Source: Rosistilla ulvae (GTDB taxonomy: Bacteria > Planctomycetota > Planctomycetia > Pirellulales > Pirellulaceae). From it: 64,000 nt of DNA. Location of the stretch: NCBI RefSeq assembly GCF_007741475.1, contig NZ_CP036261.1, positions 6,077,798-6,141,797 of the forward strand. The letters run 5' to 3'. Position numbers and translations under genes: made by a program. A model generated the notes under the pieces. That model saw nothing but the letters and a program-made list of their open reading frames with translations, was not told the DNA's origin and searched no databases. Of the stretch, positions 53,006 through 62,150 are shown piece after piece; positions within the stretch are counted from its first letter, which is position 1; every line of letters starts with the position of its first letter.

Positions 53006-53965
53006 ATGAGTAACGAACAGTTCGATCCCAAAGGCGTTATCCCCGCCTGCCTGATGCCGTTCGACGCCCGCCTGAAGATCGACGAGACTGCTTACCGGCG
53101 TCATCTGAGCGATCTCGCAGGCGTCGCGGACGTCACCGCGATCACCACCAACGGACATGCCGCCGAGGTTCATTCGCTCACCTTCGATGAACAGCGGCGG
53201 AGCATTGAAATCGCCCGCGACGAAGTCGCTGGACGAGTGCCGTTGGTGGCGGGTGTCCACGCCGGAGACACTAGTGAAGCGTGCCGTATCGCCACCATGG
53301 CGGCGACGGCCGGAGCTGATGGCCTGCTGGTATTTCCCTCCGACGTGCTGACATTGGGTGGCCAGCAACGCCCTGAGTGTGCCCTCGCCCACATCGGCGC
53401 GATCGCTAAATCTACCGACCTGCCGTTAATCCTGTTTCAGTACCCGATGAGCAGCGGACTTGGTTACCCACTGGACACTTTGCTGCAGCTCTGCACCGAG
53501 TTTCCATCGATCCGAGCGATCAAGGACTGGTGCAACGACCCTCACCTTCACGAACGCCACATCCGCGAACTTCACGGACTCGAACGGCCAGTTAAGGTTC
53601 TGACGACTCACAGCATGTGGTTGCTGAGTTCGCTGGTACTCGGTTGCGACGGTTTGCTTTCTGGCGCCGGCAGCGTGATCGCCGACCTTCAAGTTGCTCT
53701 GTATCAAGCAGTCCAGATGAACGACTTGGAAACGGCCCGATCCATCAACGACCGCATCTACCCGACCGTCCGGGCGTTTTACTGCGACCCTCTTCTCGAC
53801 ATGCACAACCGCATGAAGGAAGCGCTCGTGCTGCTCGACAGACTCGACGCTGCGCATGTGCGCCCGCCGCTAGTGAAGCTCGAACGCCCTGAGATTGAAC
53901 GCATCGGCTCACTGCTATCGGAAGCTCGAATTACCCCTTCCACGGTTTACGAGAATGGTTCCTGA
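53006..53965 (+). CDS. Dihydrodipicolinate synthase/N-acetylneuraminate lyase family aldolase
   Basis: This 319-residue class I aldolase has the TIM-barrel motifs of the DHDPS/NAL family: ITTNGHAAEVHSL (pyruvate carboxylate-binding loop TTNG), Y146 in LFQYPMSSGLGYP and the Schiff-base lysine K173 in SIRAIKDWCND. The start ATG at 53006 is preferred over the longer frame from 52910. True DapA, KDG aldolase, sialic acid lyase and related enzymes cannot be told apart here; because dapL is elsewhere and no lysine genes are near, a catabolic aldolase is more likely. Alone on its strand after the cassette array. Confidence 0.85.
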   Translation: MSNEQFDPKGVIPACLMPFDARLKIDETAYRRHLSDLAGVADVTAITTNGHAAEVHSLTFDEQRRSIEIARDEVAGRVPLVAGVHAGDTSEACRIATMAATAGADGLLVFPSDVLTLGGQQRPECALAHIGAIAKSTDLPLILFQYPMSSGLGYPLDTLLQLCTEFPSIRAIKDWCNDPHLHERHIRELHGLERPVKVLTTHSMWLLSSLVLGCDGLLSGAGSVIADLQVALYQAVQMNDLETARSINDRIYPTVRAFYCDPLLDMHNRMKEALVLLDRLDAAHVRPPLVKLERPEIERIGSLLSEARITPSTVYENGS

Positions 53966-54093
53966 GCGTCGCAAAGGCGGTCGCGTCACCATATCTTGCA
54001 GCCGGAATCGCCTCCAAGGGATACTTGGAACGAGGCCGATGTCTCGCGCATCGACCTATTGCTTGTCACCCAAAACGAGGGAAAGGAACATCC

Positions 54094-54534
54094 ATGGAGA
54101 TACGGAAAGCAGCCGAAACCGAGCGTGATTCGCTTGTCGATATCTGGTTGCGTTCGGTTCGGGCGACACACGACTTCCTGAGTGAAGCCGACATCGAGCG
54201 GATCCTGCCGCTGGTTCGCGATCACGCGTTGGTCGATCTAGAGATTTGGGTGTTGGCCGACGCTGCGGATGAGCCGATCGGTTTCATGGGGCTAGCGGAT
54301 GATAAGCTCGAAGCTCTGTTTCTGGCCCCCGAACATCGTCGCCGCGGCGGGGGGCGGCGGATGGTCGATCACGCTCGAGATCTGAAGGGGCGATTGCGAG
54401 TCGATGTCAACGAACAGAACCCCGCGGCGCTAGCGTTTTATCGGTCGCTGGGGTTTGTCGTGGAGGGGCGTTCGGAGCTCGATAGCGCCGGGATGCCCTT
54501 CCCGATCCTGCATCTGCGGGACCCGGCCGAGTAG
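54094..54534 (+). CDS. yjaB: GNAT acetyltransferase of the YjaB type
   Basis: This 146-residue protein aligns by eye with E. coli YjaB: WLRSVRATHDFLSEADI, IGFMGLADDKLEALFLAPEH, RRGGGRRMVDHA (acetyl-CoA binding R-x-x-G-x-G/A loop) and NEQNPAALAFYRSLGFVVEG. The start at ATG 54094 is preceded by GAAAGGAAC. YjaB-type enzymes are acetyl-CoA-dependent N-acetyltransferases of unclear substrate. Single gene upstream of the TetR-efflux operon. Confidence 0.86.
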   Translation: MEIRKAAETERDSLVDIWLRSVRATHDFLSEADIERILPLVRDHALVDLEIWVLADAADEPIGFMGLADDKLEALFLAPEHRRRGGGRRMVDHARDLKGRLRVDVNEQNPAALAFYRSLGFVVEGRSELDSAGMPFPILHLRDPAE

Positions 54535-54683
54535 GCTTTTCTCTCGTAAAAGCTAGCGAAAGCTGCGGTTTTGAGCTCGTTTGCCACCTCGCTTCGCGGA
54601 CCGCCGAGAACCGACGCTGCGGTTTGCGGGAGGCTGTTAATTTTTCCGGCTTTGAACCGATTCGGCTTGACTTTTTGAGCAAC

Positions 54684-54710
54684 TTAAACAATTGTTTTAA
54701 ACAGGTGTTT
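54684..54710 (+). promoter_or_regulatory. Twin palindromic operator boxes upstream of the TetR gene
   Basis: Two 12-base boxes of form AAACANNTGTTT lie in tandem: AAACAATTGTTT (54686-54697, perfect palindrome) and AAACAGGTGTTT (54699-54710), 13 bases centre to centre. They stand in an AT-rich stretch 27-50 bases upstream of the TetR start, the usual place for an autoregulated operator. Binding of the encoded TetR protein is inferred. Confidence 0.7.
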
Positions 54711-54736
54711 AAATCGCAGATTAACGAGGTGAAGCC

Positions 54737-55411
54737 ATTCGTTCGACGACTGTTCCCGACGAGGACACTCGCAATCGTTTGCTCAACGCAGCGGGGCGGG
54801 TATTTGCTGCTCGCGGTTATCAAAACGCAACCGTCCGCGAGATCTGTGCCGCGGCGGGAGTGAACATCGCCAGCGTCGCGTATTATTTTGGCGATAAGAT
54901 GGGGTTGTACCGGGCCGTCGTGCGGCTGATTCGCGATGAGGAGTCGCGTCGGTTTCCGATCCCCGACCCGGCTGTGCAAACGGATCCGACGGAGCGATTG
55001 TTTGCATTTGTCCGGACGCTGTTGCAGCGGATGTTCGACACCAACGAAGACGATGGATGGCAGGTGCGGTTGTTGATACGCGAACTGCAGCAGCCTACCG
55101 AAGCGATGGAAGATATCGTCAAAGATCACTTTGCGCCGATCCAGGATCAGTTGTATCAAAACCTCGCGGAACTGGTGGGGGAACCGATCGATCCAAGTTC
55201 ATTGATGCATCTTAGTTTTACGGTGATCGGCCAGTGTTTCCACTATGGCGTTTGCGAAAACGCGGTCAACGCGTTGCTGATCCAGCGAGGATTGGCGGCG
55301 GAGCTGGATATCGATGAATTGGCGGTCCACATCACCAGCGTCGCGATGGCGGCGGCAGCCAACGCAGGATTCGTCAAGCATCAAGCAAGACTTCGCGAAT
55401 TGATTCGCTAG
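54737..55411 (+). CDS. TetR/AcrR-family regulator (CerR-like, DUF1956), probable ATT start
   Basis: The recognised helix-turn-helix domain (TRNRLLNAAGRVFAARGYQN, VREICAAAGVNIASVAYYFG) needs codons upstream of the TTG at 54779; in that frame there is no ATG, GTG or TTG before the stop at 54722. The best start is ATT at 54737, which has GAGGTG 5-6 bases upstream, giving 224 residues with the normal TetR N-terminus. The C-terminal part resembles the DUF1956 ligand domain (LIRELQQPTEAMEDIVKDHF). It heads an operon with MFP and RND genes and has twin operator boxes upstream; it probably represses this efflux operon. Confidence 0.85.
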   Translation: MRSTTVPDEDTRNRLLNAAGRVFAARGYQNATVREICAAAGVNIASVAYYFGDKMGLYRAVVRLIRDEESRRFPIPDPAVQTDPTERLFAFVRTLLQRMFDTNEDDGWQVRLLIRELQQPTEAMEDIVKDHFAPIQDQLYQNLAELVGEPIDPSSLMHLSFTVIGQCFHYGVCENAVNALLIQRGLAAELDIDELAVHITSVAMAAAANAGFVKHQARLRELIR

Positions 55412-55444
55412 CGCGTTCTTATCAAAACTAATCGAAAAACGACT

Positions 55445-57058
55445 ATGAAACGTCTCTATTCAAAGTTCCACAAATTGATCTCGGGTGTCGTGTTGCCGAC
55501 GGCAACTCTGGTCGCCTGTATTCTCATCTTCCGCGAACTCGGCGTGACGACGCCCCCCGAACGCCCCGACCCTAGCAATTCGATCGCCGCTCAGATGCAG
55601 CGACTGGCTCCCGCCGAGGTGATGCCGGTGCTGTCGTTGGACAAGGTGGATGGCGTTATCGATATCGCGTTGGAGGGAGAGGTGGTTCCCTATCGCGAGA
55701 TTCAAGTCGCGACCGAGGTGGCGGGGACGATCATCTACAAATCGCCGACGGTCGAAGCGGGCAATTATGTTCAAAAGGGGGACGTTCTATTTCGGATCGA
55801 TCCCACCGATTACGAACTGGAATTGAAACGCTTGGAACAAGAGAAGAAATCGGAATACGAATCGCTGCGTGAGATCGATCAAGAGATTACCAACGTCGAG
55901 AAGTTGATCGAAGTTGCCAAAGACGATGAGCTGTTGCGGGACCAAGAGATCGCGCGGTTGGCGCGGTTGCCCAAGGGATTTGCTAGTGAAACCGAGTTGG
56001 ATCAAGCACAGCAGTCGCGTCTGCAGGCGTTGAACACTCGGATCGGATTTGAAAACCAATTGGCGCTGCTGCGGAAGCGTCGCATCCGCCAAGAGACAGC
56101 GGAGCAGCGCGTGGAGACTCAGCTGGAACTGGCTCGCAAGAACCTGGAGCGAACCAGCATCGAAGCACCGATCGATGGCGTGATCTTTCGCGAAGATGTC
56201 GAGGTCAATTCGTTCATCCAACGCGGTGCGGTGATGGTCACGATGGAGGATACATCCAAGGCTGAGGTCGCTGCAAATCTGCGGATGGACCAGTTGTACT
56301 GGGTGTTGGATCAGGCTCACCAGCATGCTGCCGATTCGTCGCTCGACAGCCGCAGTTACAGCCTGCCGCCGACCCCTGCGACGATCGAATATCGCATCAA
56401 CCAACGCGATTCGGTCTATTCGTGGGAGGGAACGTTGGAGCGATACGATGGGATTGGAGTCGACGCGCAGAGCCGGATGGTGCCGGTTCGATTGGTCGTC
56501 GATCGGCCAGCTGATGTGACCGGCGACAGGGCTGGTGAAGGGGAAGCGTTGAGTCAGCGGATGCAGGGTCCCAAGGCGCTTGTGCGGGGGATGTTTGTGC
56601 GAGTCATCTTGCACGTGAAACCGCAGTCGTCGCTTTCGTTGGTTCCCAACTTGGCGCTGCAGCCTGGCAATCGGATCTGGAAGTTCCAGCCCGACGCAAG
56701 CGTATTGGCGGTGGAATCGCCGGGCGAATCGACGTCGGCGCAGGCGTCCGGGCCGGAAGTGGCTGCTTCGCCGTTCGAACTCCAGGCGTGGACCGCGGGG
56801 CGTTTGGTGGTGTTGGACCGAATCACGCCGATCGTTTCGGTAACGCTTCCGACGAAGGGGGCCGAGGACGAAAAGTATTGGATTTGTGAATCGCGCAACG
56901 GCGATCTGGAGCCGGGCAATTTTGTCGTCGTTTCGCCGCTGGGAGGCGTTGCGGGAGACGGCACCGATTTGATTCGAGTTCCCGCGCCGAAGTCGACTGG
57001 TGGCAGCGTCGCTCGCGTTGTCGACACCAAGTTGGGCGAGCGGTCGGTCGCTCAATAG
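55445..57058 (+). CDS. RND efflux membrane fusion protein (HlyD/AcrA-like)
   Basis: This 537-residue protein has an N-terminal signal anchor (LISGVVLPTATLVACILIF), a biotinyl-lipoyl-like half (ALEGEVVPYREIQVATEVAG.. VQKGDVLFRIDP), a long coiled coil (about residues 120-245), the second lipoyl half (RTSIEAPIDGVIFREDVEVN) and a beta-barrel domain. It bridges inner and outer membranes with the RND pump encoded 138 bases downstream. Spacing to the TetR gene is 33 bases, so the three form one operon. No outer membrane channel gene follows. Confidence 0.9.
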   Translation: MKRLYSKFHKLISGVVLPTATLVACILIFRELGVTTPPERPDPSNSIAAQMQRLAPAEVMPVLSLDKVDGVIDIALEGEVVPYREIQVATEVAGTIIYKSPTVEAGNYVQKGDVLFRIDPTDYELELKRLEQEKKSEYESLREIDQEITNVEKLIEVAKDDELLRDQEIARLARLPKGFASETELDQAQQSRLQALNTRIGFENQLALLRKRRIRQETAEQRVETQLELARKNLERTSIEAPIDGVIFREDVEVNSFIQRGAVMVTMEDTSKAEVAANLRMDQLYWVLDQAHQHAADSSLDSRSYSLPPTPATIEYRINQRDSVYSWEGTLERYDGIGVDAQSRMVPVRLVVDRPADVTGDRAGEGEALSQRMQGPKALVRGMFVRVILHVKPQSSLSLVPNLALQPGNRIWKFQPDASVLAVESPGESTSAQASGPEVAASPFELQAWTAGRLVVLDRITPIVSVTLPTKGAEDEKYWICESRNGDLEPGNFVVVSPLGGVAGDGTDLIRVPAPKSTGGSVARVVDTKLGERSVAQ

Positions 57059-57196
57059 ATCCCCATGGGGCTTGCCGCGACGGTGCGACGATCCGCGTCG
57101 CTCCCGCCGCATCTAAGGCGCAGCCATCGCAAGTTGTGATGATGCAGCGAATCGCGAAACACAAACAACGAAAAACGAAAAGCGTTAAAGAGTCCT

Positions 57197-60100
57197 ATGA
57201 AAAGTGTCATTCGTTGGGCGATCACCAATTCGCCAGGCATGAACGTGATCATGCTGGCTACGATGCTGTTGGGCGCTGCCTGTTTCTACGGCATGCGTCG
57301 CGAGGTGTTTCCGGAGTTCGAATTGGAGATCGTCGTGGTGACGGTTCCCTATCCCGGTGCCACGCCCGAGGATGTCGAAGACGGGATCTGCCAGAAGATC
57401 GAAGAAGCGGTGCGGTCGATCGAAGGGATCAAGAAGGTCACCTCGATCGCTCAAGAAGGCAGCGGCAGCGTGATCATGGAATTGCAGGCCGACGTGGCCG
57501 ATGTGCAAAAGGTGCTGAACGAGATCGATCGCGAAGTCGCTCGGATTCCCAGCTTTCCCGATCTGACCGAAGAACCGACGGTCCAACAGATCACCTTCCG
57601 GACGCCCGCGATCCGCGTTGCCGTGGTCGGTCCGCGAACCGACGACCCCGATTCCGAACTGCGCCTGCGTAGCGTGGTCGAAGATCTGCGCGACGATCTG
57701 TTGCAATTGAAAACCGTTTCGGCAACCAGCATCATGGGGGCCAAACCGTTCCAGATCGATGTCGAAGTCTCCGAGGAGATGTTGCGCAAATATGGGCTGT
57801 CGCTAAAACAGATCGCTGCGATCCTGCGGGCGCGGAACATCGAATTACCCGGCGGGCAATTGAAGTCCGACGGTCAGGAGGTATTGCTGCGAGCGAAGAA
57901 CAAAGGTCGCTTTGGCGATGAGATCGGGCGGCTGCCGATCATCACGCAATCCAACGGTTCGGTGCTGACCGTCAACGATATCGGCACCGTTCGCGATGCC
58001 TTTGAAGATCTGACCAGCATCAGCGAAATCAATGGCGAACCGGCGATGGTCGTCAACGTCGAGCGGACCAAAAGCGAAGATCTGCTGGCGATGGTCCGCG
58101 AGGTCCGCGAGTATGTCGATCGCGCGTTGCCTCCCGAACCGCAAGGCGTCAGCCGTTTCCAGCGACTGAAAAAGTGGCTCACCCGCAGTTCCGACGCCGA
58201 TCAGGATCCGGAAGCGGAGGCGGCCGATGCCGAACCAAAAGCTGGCGGATTGGCACCGCGGTTGCCACCGGGATACAAGTTGGTCGTTTGGGGCGACACC
58301 AGCCAAGACGTGCAGGATCGTTTGAGTCTATTGATCCGCAACGGTGCGTCGGGGTTGGCGTTGGTCTTTTTGGTGTTGGCCCTGTTCCTGGAACTGCGAC
58401 TCGCATTTTGGGTGGCGCTGGGGATTCCGATCTCGATCCTCGGGGCCGGATGTATTCTGTGGTACGGCGACAAGACGCTGAACATGTTGAGTCTGTTTTC
58501 GTTCCTGGTCGCGCTGGGGATCGTGGTCGACGATGCGATCATCGTGGGGGAGAACATCTTCGCTCATCGCCAGCAGGGGAAGAAGCGATTGCGAGCGGCA
58601 ATCGATGGTGCGGCGGAGGTTTTGCCTAGCGTCACCGCTTCGGTCTCGACGACTGTGATCGCATTTTCGCCGATGTTTTTTGTCTCCGGCGTGATGGGGA
58701 AGTTCATGGCTGTGATCCCGTTTGCTGTGATCGCGATGCTAGTGATTTCGCTGTTGGAAAGTTTGTTTGTCCTGCCGGCTCACCTGGCTCACGAACACTC
58801 GGGCTTCTTCCGTTTCCTGAACGTGCTGTTGTATCCGCTGCGTCCGGTCGGAATGTTGTTGTCGGCGGTCGGAAGCCGTAGCAGTCGCGGTTTGGAGTGG
58901 TTTGCTGAGCATGTCTATCTGCCCGTCTTCAAATACGCGTTGCAGTTCCCGACGATCCCGATCAGCATCGCGATCGGAATGTTGATCGTCACGGTGGGAA
59001 TGGTCCGCGGCGGGATCGTGCAGAAAAATCTGTTCCCCAAGCTCGATAGCAACAACGTCAAAGCGACGGTTGTCTTTCCCGACGGGACGCCGGTCGCGAT
59101 CACCGACGCGGCGACGCAAAAGATGGAGCAAGCGATTCGGCAAGTGAGTGCCGAGATCGCGGCGGAGCGATCGGCAGCGGAGAACAAGACACCGCTGGAG
59201 TTGTATCCCGACAGCCCACTGAATATGACCGGCCCGGTGAAGCTGACGTTTCGCCAAGTTGGATCGATGACAACCGGAGGCGGCGCGGCGGAGCAGACGA
59301 CCAGTGGCAGCCACGCCGGGCAGGTGTTGGTCGAATTGTACGACACCAACGTCCGAACGACTAAGTCGAGCGATCTGTTGAATCGCTGGCGCGATGCGGT
59401 CGGCGAACTGCCAGGTGCCGAGAGCGTCGTCTTTGGAACCGAGGACATGGGCCCCGGCGGAGCGGCTATCGAATTCAAGCTGTTGGCTCCGGCTGACAAG
59501 ATGGACGCGTTGGAATTGGCGACCGAAGCGGCGAAGGCGCAATTGGCCAGCAAAGAGGGTGTGTTTGATATCCGCGACGACAACACGCCGGGCAAGTGGG
59601 AATTTCAGTTCAAGGTGAAAGAGGATGCGTTGGCGACCGGCGTGACGCCAACCGATTTGGGCGAAACGGTTCGGAATGCCTATTACGGTGCGGAAGTGAT
59701 GCGTCTGCAGCGGGGCCGCAATGAAGTTAAATTGATGGTCCGGTATCCCAAGGAACAGCGGAGCACGCTGGGAAACTTCAACGAGATCTTTGTCCGCACC
59801 GACGCACCGAACCAGATGGAGTCGGTGGAGCGGCCGATCACCGAATTGGCCGAGCTCGATATCCGTCGCGGATTTTCCGAGATCAATCGCGTCGATCAAC
59901 GCCGCTCGATCACGATTACCGCCGACATCGACGAAACCAAGGCAAACGGTTCCGATATCGTGACCTACTTGCAGCGAGAGTTCGAACCGACGCTGCAGGA
60001 AAGTTTCCCCGGCGTAAGTATTCGTTGGGAGGGGCAGCAGGAACAGAGTCGCGAGTCGGTCGGCAGTTTGATGATCGGATTTGGCGTGGCGATGTTCTGC

Positions 60101-60622
60101 ATGTTCATCCTGCTGGTGCTTCAGTTCCGCAGCTATTTCCAACCGCTGCTGATCTTGGCGATCATTCCGTTCGGGATGATCGGAGCTGTCTGGGGGCACG
60201 CGTTAATGGGCTTGCCGCTGTCGCTGTTCAGCATGTTTGGGCTGGTCGCGTTGGCGGGCGTGGTGGTCAACGATTCGATCGTCCTTGTCGACTTCATCAA
60301 TTCCCGGATCCGCGCCGGCGAACCGCCGGTGATGGCATTGATGGAATCGGGGCAACGCCGCTTCCGGCCGGTGATCTTAACCAGTTTCACCACGATCGCG
60401 GGATTGTTGCCGCTGTTGATGGAACGCTCTTTCCAAGCTCAGTTGCTGATTCCGATGGCGACAAGTTTGGCGTTTGGATTGTTGACCGCCACCGCGCTGG
60501 TGCTGTTTATGGTCCCGATCCTGTACATGCTGTACTTGAAGATGCTGGATCGGTTTGGCATTCCCTATACCGATCACACAGCGACGAACCTCGAGATCCA
60601 AACGCATCCGTCGACCGACTGA
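57197..60622 (+). CDS. RND-family efflux pump inner membrane protein (AcrB-like)
   Basis: This 1141-residue protein has the RND layout: first helix (NVIMLATMLLGAACFYGMRR), periplasmic porter region, six-helix block (GLALVFLVLALFLELRLAFW, LNMLSLFSFLVALGIVVDDA with the conserved D-D pair, ESLFVLPAHLAH), second porter region and second six-helix block (FCMFILLVLQFRSYFQPLLI, GIVVND-like GVVVNDSIVLVDFINSR, TTIAGLLPLLMERSFQ). An acidic linker (SSDADQDPEAEAADAEP) at about residues 330-346 interrupts the first porter part. Substrate class (multi-drug, lipid or metal) cannot be told. Follows the membrane fusion gene in the same operon. Confidence 0.93.
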   Translation: MKSVIRWAITNSPGMNVIMLATMLLGAACFYGMRREVFPEFELEIVVVTVPYPGATPEDVEDGICQKIEEAVRSIEGIKKVTSIAQEGSGSVIMELQADVADVQKVLNEIDREVARIPSFPDLTEEPTVQQITFRTPAIRVAVVGPRTDDPDSELRLRSVVEDLRDDLLQLKTVSATSIMGAKPFQIDVEVSEEMLRKYGLSLKQIAAILRARNIELPGGQLKSDGQEVLLRAKNKGRFGDEIGRLPIITQSNGSVLTVNDIGTVRDAFEDLTSISEINGEPAMVVNVERTKSEDLLAMVREVREYVDRALPPEPQGVSRFQRLKKWLTRSSDADQDPEAEAADAEPKAGGLAPRLPPGYKLVVWGDTSQDVQDRLSLLIRNGASGLALVFLVLALFLELRLAFWVALGIPISILGAGCILWYGDKTLNMLSLFSFLVALGIVVDDAIIVGENIFAHRQQGKKRLRAAIDGAAEVLPSVTASVSTTVIAFSPMFFVSGVMGKFMAVIPFAVIAMLVISLLESLFVLPAHLAHEHSGFFRFLNVLLYPLRPVGMLLSAVGSRSSRGLEWFAEHVYLPVFKYALQFPTIPISIAIGMLIVTVGMVRGGIVQKNLFPKLDSNNVKATVVFPDGTPVAITDAATQKMEQAIRQVSAEIAAERSAAENKTPLELYPDSPLNMTGPVKLTFRQVGSMTTGGGAAEQTTSGSHAGQVLVELYDTNVRTTKSSDLLNRWRDAVGELPGAESVVFGTEDMGPGGAAIEFKLLAPADKMDALELATEAAKAQLASKEGVFDIRDDNTPGKWEFQFKVKEDALATGVTPTDLGETVRNAYYGAEVMRLQRGRNEVKLMVRYPKEQRSTLGNFNEIFVRTDAPNQMESVERPITELAELDIRRGFSEINRVDQRRSITITADIDETKANGSDIVTYLQREFEPTLQESFPGVSIRWEGQQEQSRESVGSLMIGFGVAMFCMFILLVLQFRSYFQPLLILAIIPFGMIGAVWGHALMGLPLSLFSMFGLVALAGVVVNDSIVLVDFINSRIRAGEPPVMALMESGQRRFRPVILTSFTTIAGLLPLLMERSFQAQLLIPMATSLAFGLLTATALVLFMVPILYMLYLKMLDRFGIPYTDHTATNLEIQTHPSTD

Positions 60623-60669
60623 TGTGCGACCGCAAGGCGGGTTGCCTGCTGAGTTCGCCCGCCAGGAAA

Positions 60670-61917
60670 CTAAAAGATCTCGGAGTGATCGACCTGTTCG
60701 CGTTGGCTGCTGGTCTGGTCATACATCGCGCGAATCAGGTCGATGTCGCACTGCCGCTGTTGAACCTTTCGGCGGGCGAACATCCGCGCCTGGGTTGCGA
60801 CCATCACGTCGGCTGGGATCTCGGCGACTTGCCCAAAGATCTGGGCGTAGTTCATAAAGCTGGGGACGTTTTGCGTGACGAACCCATACAGCATGCTGCA
60901 GACGCCGATCACCTTGCCGGTGAAGATGCCTGTATTGATCGCCGACTTGGAGTAGTCGCCGACGATGCAACCCAGGAACTGCATCTCCGTCGCCATCTTG
61001 CGGTCGTCGTATTCGATGTTGATCCGGCCGTAGGTGTTCTTCAGATCGCTGTTACAGGTTCCAGCACCGAGGTTGATCCAGCTGCCTAGGTAGCTGTGCC
61101 CCAGAAATCCGTGATGCTGCTTGTTGGTGTAGGGTTCGATCACCGACGCTTCGACCTCGCCGCCGATCTTCACCGTATGCCCTAGCGACACGCCATCCTT
61201 AAGGGCCGCGTGTTCGATCACGCGAGTTCCCGGTCCCGCGTAGACGGGGCCGCTGAGATAACAAAACGGTCCGACCGTAACGTTTTCGTCTAACAGGATT
61301 GGGCCTTCGGAAGTGTCGATCACCGCGTAGTCGCCGATCTTGGCACCGGGGGCGAGGAACACGCCATCTTCGCGCTGTTCGTAATTGCCCTGGGCGATCC
61401 GGTCTTCCAGCGACGCATTCATCAATTGCATGTGCCAGCGGACGACTTCGTGAGGCCAGTCGAACATCGCCACCGATTCGTCGATCGGTGCGATCCCGTC
61501 GACCGCCATCATCTGCTGGCTGACGCTTGTCCCGGGCAACGATTTCGATCGGATCAGATCTTGCGGCATCAACAGGATCGCCGCGACGTCGTGTCCCGAT
61601 TTCACGATCCCTGAGTTTTGGCGGGCGGCAATCCGCTGGAATGCTTGGAAGTTCTCGATGCTAGGGACACACCGCGCGTTGATCGCCAGGACCGGTTCGC
61701 TTCCCTGTTGCCAATCCGCGGGGCTCTGGAGGTCGGCAAAGTCGGCTTGTTGGATCGGTTGCAGATACGCTCGAACCTCGCCGGCGATCGAGGCGTTCAT
61801 GCGGCGGACCCAATCGATCAAGCGATAGCTGGCGCAGGTAATCGCATACGCCGGGCGGCTGACGGTGATTGGAGCCAGTTGGTCGGTCGAACTGTCTTCG
61901 AAGAGCAAGATCCGCAT
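60670..61917 (-). CDS. GlmU-like sugar nucleotidyltransferase with left-handed beta-helix
   Basis: The ATG at 61917 gives 415 residues: an N-terminal nucleotidyltransferase-like domain of the NTP_transf_4 type (MRILLFEDSSTDQLAPITVS.. VLAINARCVPS) and a C-terminal hexapeptide beta-helix (PILLDENVTVGPFCYLSG, TVKIGGEVEASVIEPYTNKQ, HHGFLGHSYLGSWINLGAGT). The usual GlmU pyrophosphorylase signature is not evident. It is convergent with the RND gene. A role in nucleotide-sugar synthesis for the envelope is inferred. The longer frame to 62010 lacks support. Confidence 0.84.
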   Translation of the reverse strand: MRILLFEDSSTDQLAPITVSRPAYAITCASYRLIDWVRRMNASIAGEVRAYLQPIQQADFADLQSPADWQQGSEPVLAINARCVPSIENFQAFQRIAARQNSGIVKSGHDVAAILLMPQDLIRSKSLPGTSVSQQMMAVDGIAPIDESVAMFDWPHEVVRWHMQLMNASLEDRIAQGNYEQREDGVFLAPGAKIGDYAVIDTSEGPILLDENVTVGPFCYLSGPVYAGPGTRVIEHAALKDGVSLGHTVKIGGEVEASVIEPYTNKQHHGFLGHSYLGSWINLGAGTCNSDLKNTYGRINIEYDDRKMATEMQFLGCIVGDYSKSAINTGIFTGKVIGVCSMLYGFVTQNVPSFMNYAQIFGQVAEIPADVMVATQARMFARRKVQQRQCDIDLIRAMYDQTSSQREQVDHSEIF

Positions 61918-62150
61918 CAAATTCAATCCAATTGAGAGCGCGACGAATGGAGTTACCCCAGGCTGGCGAACGCTAGCGTGGGGAGAGCGACCGGTGGTGT
62001 CGGCCGTCAAAACGTACCGGTTGCAACGGTTGTGCGACCGGAGTGCAAGTATCGTGCAGCAAGATTGCTTTGGTCAACCCAACCCGGCCCGACATCGCGG
62101 ACCATAATTCGTTAGAAACAGCGACTCAACGCGAACTCTCTTCTTTTCAT

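Noticed and set aside
57185-60199. Long minus-strand frames opposite the RND genes
   Set aside because: Shadows of the conserved plus-strand RND gene; no supporting signals.
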